From an uncultured Lachnospiraceae bacterium (lineage in GTDB: Bacteria; Bacillota; Clostridia; Lachnospirales; Lachnospiraceae): a stretch of 56,602 bases of DNA. Positions 55,871 through 56,602 of the stretch are shown here, piece after piece. Position numbers and translations under genes: made by a program. The stretch covers positions 1 through 56,602 of the forward strand of contig CACXDC010000186.1 of the NCBI GenBank assembly GCA_902766365.1, in the 5' to 3' direction. Under the pieces are notes generated by a model that worked only from the letters and a program-made list of their open reading frames with translations, did not search any database and was not told the DNA's origin. Position 1 is the first letter of the stretch; the number at the start of each line of letters is the position of its first letter.

Positions 55871-56341
55871 TTAATCCCTCAATCTTTTTAATAAAACAGA
55901 ATATACCACAACCTCTGCAAGAATAATATTGGAAGTCAAATCTATCACAAACAATATGATATCTTCTGCTTCGAACCACCCGGGTGACTGGGCGCTGGTA
56001 AACTCGTAAATGTACGTTATGAAAGAAATTGCCACAATGAACGCAGCCAGAACGATATAAACATTACTTTTCCGTTCCCCCTGGCTTACCTGCACAGCGC
56101 TTCTCCCAATGTATACATAGAAAAAGGCTGTACCAAAAATAACAAAAAAGGCAATAGCCACCAGAATACTCTTCATTATCCGAACGCTTATGATCCCCTC
56201 GTCGAACCCGGACATATTCTTCAGACTCTCAAAAAAAATCCCTATTTCCCTTATTCCTGTCCACAGGGAGAACAAAATGGTTCCTACACCACTTGTGTAT
56301 AAAAGTCCCTGCAGCCGTCGTACTTTTTTATTTGGATTCAT
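55871..56341 (-). CDS. Small membrane protein of unknown family
   Basis: 156 aa with four predicted membrane helices (about 13-33, 54-76, 95-112, 128-149) and a charged N-terminus (MNPNKKVRRLQG). No family recognised. It is the first gene of the three-gene unit with DUF6765 and DUF308-like genes: stop and next ATG are two bases apart. AGGAG precedes its ATG by eight bases. It may be a membrane partner of the DUF6765 protein; that is inference from coupling only. Confidence 0.7.
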   Translation of the reverse strand: MNPNKKVRRLQGLLYTSGVGTILFSLWTGIREIGIFFESLKNMSGFDEGIISVRIMKSILVAIAFFVIFGTAFFYVYIGRSAVQVSQGERKSNVYIVLAAFIVAISFITYIYEFTSAQSPGWFEAEDIILFVIDLTSNIILAEVVVYSVLLKRLRD

Positions 56342-56402
56342 TGGTAATACTACTCCTGTTTTCAGTACCTTTTAGCTGTCTGATCTTTATTTTACTTTAT
56401 CC

Positions 56403-56431
56403 AGTATACACGAAACAAGTATAAATATCAA
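56403..56431 (-). promoter_or_regulatory. Promoter of the membrane-protein/DUF6765 unit
   Basis: Minus-strand TTGATA (56426-56431) and TATACT (56403-56408), each 5/6 to consensus, 17-base spacer, about 62 bases before the ATG. Confidence 0.7.
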
Positions 56432-56510
56432 AATTCCACATTCACCCCCTTTTAACCCCTTTTTTCTCCTTCTATCAGAAAATTCTGACAACAAGAAAGA
56501 ATCCTGCCCG

Positions 56511-56571
56511 GAGGGCTTTTTTATGTCTTTGGAACATTACGGAGTAATTTCCTATGACATAAAAAAAGCCC
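56511..56571. repeat. Long inverted repeat with T and A runs (likely bidirectional terminator)
   Basis: gggcttttttatgtc (56513-56527) pairs with gacataaaaaaagccc (56556-56571) around a 28-base loop, with one extra A/T in the right arm. T runs inside both arms would allow termination in either direction. Confidence 0.55.
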
Positions 56572-56602
56572 GGAAACATTGATATGTACCCAGAATCCTG
56601 GA

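Larger units (their letters stand above)
56342..56602. other. Intergenic end of window
   Basis: No gene in these 261 bases. It holds the promoter of the three-gene unit and a long inverted repeat at 56511-56571, listed separately. Confidence 0.7.

Overview
The window reads as chromosomal DNA of a spore-forming, low-to-mid GC Firmicute of class Clostridia, most likely a gut Lachnospiraceae. This rests on gene content and order: yicC-remA-gmk-rpoZ-rimO-pgsA-cinA, recA-recX followed by rny, SpoIIM and Spo0A-type proteins, RqcH, a MurJ/SpoVB-type flippase, and a cluster of glycan-degrading enzymes. No rRNA, tRNA, CRISPR array, insertion sequence or prophage was seen. Genes are packed tightly and mostly on the minus strand; many junctions are 1-4 base stop/start overlaps.

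Region 1 (1-8.5 kb, minus) is a long run of genes: a HAD-phosphatase/EPSP-synthase fusion, hflX, an rRNA pseudouridine synthase, ligA, a small cysteine-motif protein, metA (with the Glu111 that marks acetyl-CoA use) and a flavodoxin-fold oxidoreductase. Region 2 (8.5-15.5 kb) holds a leaderless amidase, a two-gene unit of a sensor diguanylate cyclase and a TPR/DUF4037 protein, UDP-galactopyranose mutase, a small HMA metal-binding protein and enolase. Region 3 (15.5-26 kb) has a MATE exporter with a duplicated 3' end, hisS divergent from a DAHP synthase, a SpoIIM-like protein, an aminotransferase-NUDIX pair, ribonuclease Y, and SOS-controlled recA-recX.

Region 4 (26-38.5 kb) is the conserved yicC-to-cinA block, divergent from rqcH, then a lipid flippase, glycogen synthase, a Spo0A-like protein with no receiver domain, and an LD-carboxypeptidase. 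Region 5 (38.7-49.7 kb) is carbohydrate-oriented: a GH127 gene interrupted by one in-frame amber codon, an AraC regulator, a MATE exporter, and a tight operon TetR - GH2 beta-galactosidase - GPH sugar symporter - GH36 alpha-galactosidase. The promoter of that operon lies on an inverted repeat, which suggests autoregulation. Region 6 (49.9-56.6 kb) has a degenerate EAL-HDOD protein, a MATE exporter behind a polyprenyl-phosphate sugar transferase, and a three-gene unit of two membrane proteins around a DUF6765 protein.

Nothing here is clearly a whole new system. The observations most worth a second look are the HAD-AroA fusion, the amber-interrupted GH127, the receiver-less Spo0A protein, the diguanylate cyclase/DUF4037 pair, the palindrome in the aminotransferase leader, and the tandem repeat at the end of a MATE gene. 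All motif positions, promoters and hairpins were read by eye; no database search was run.
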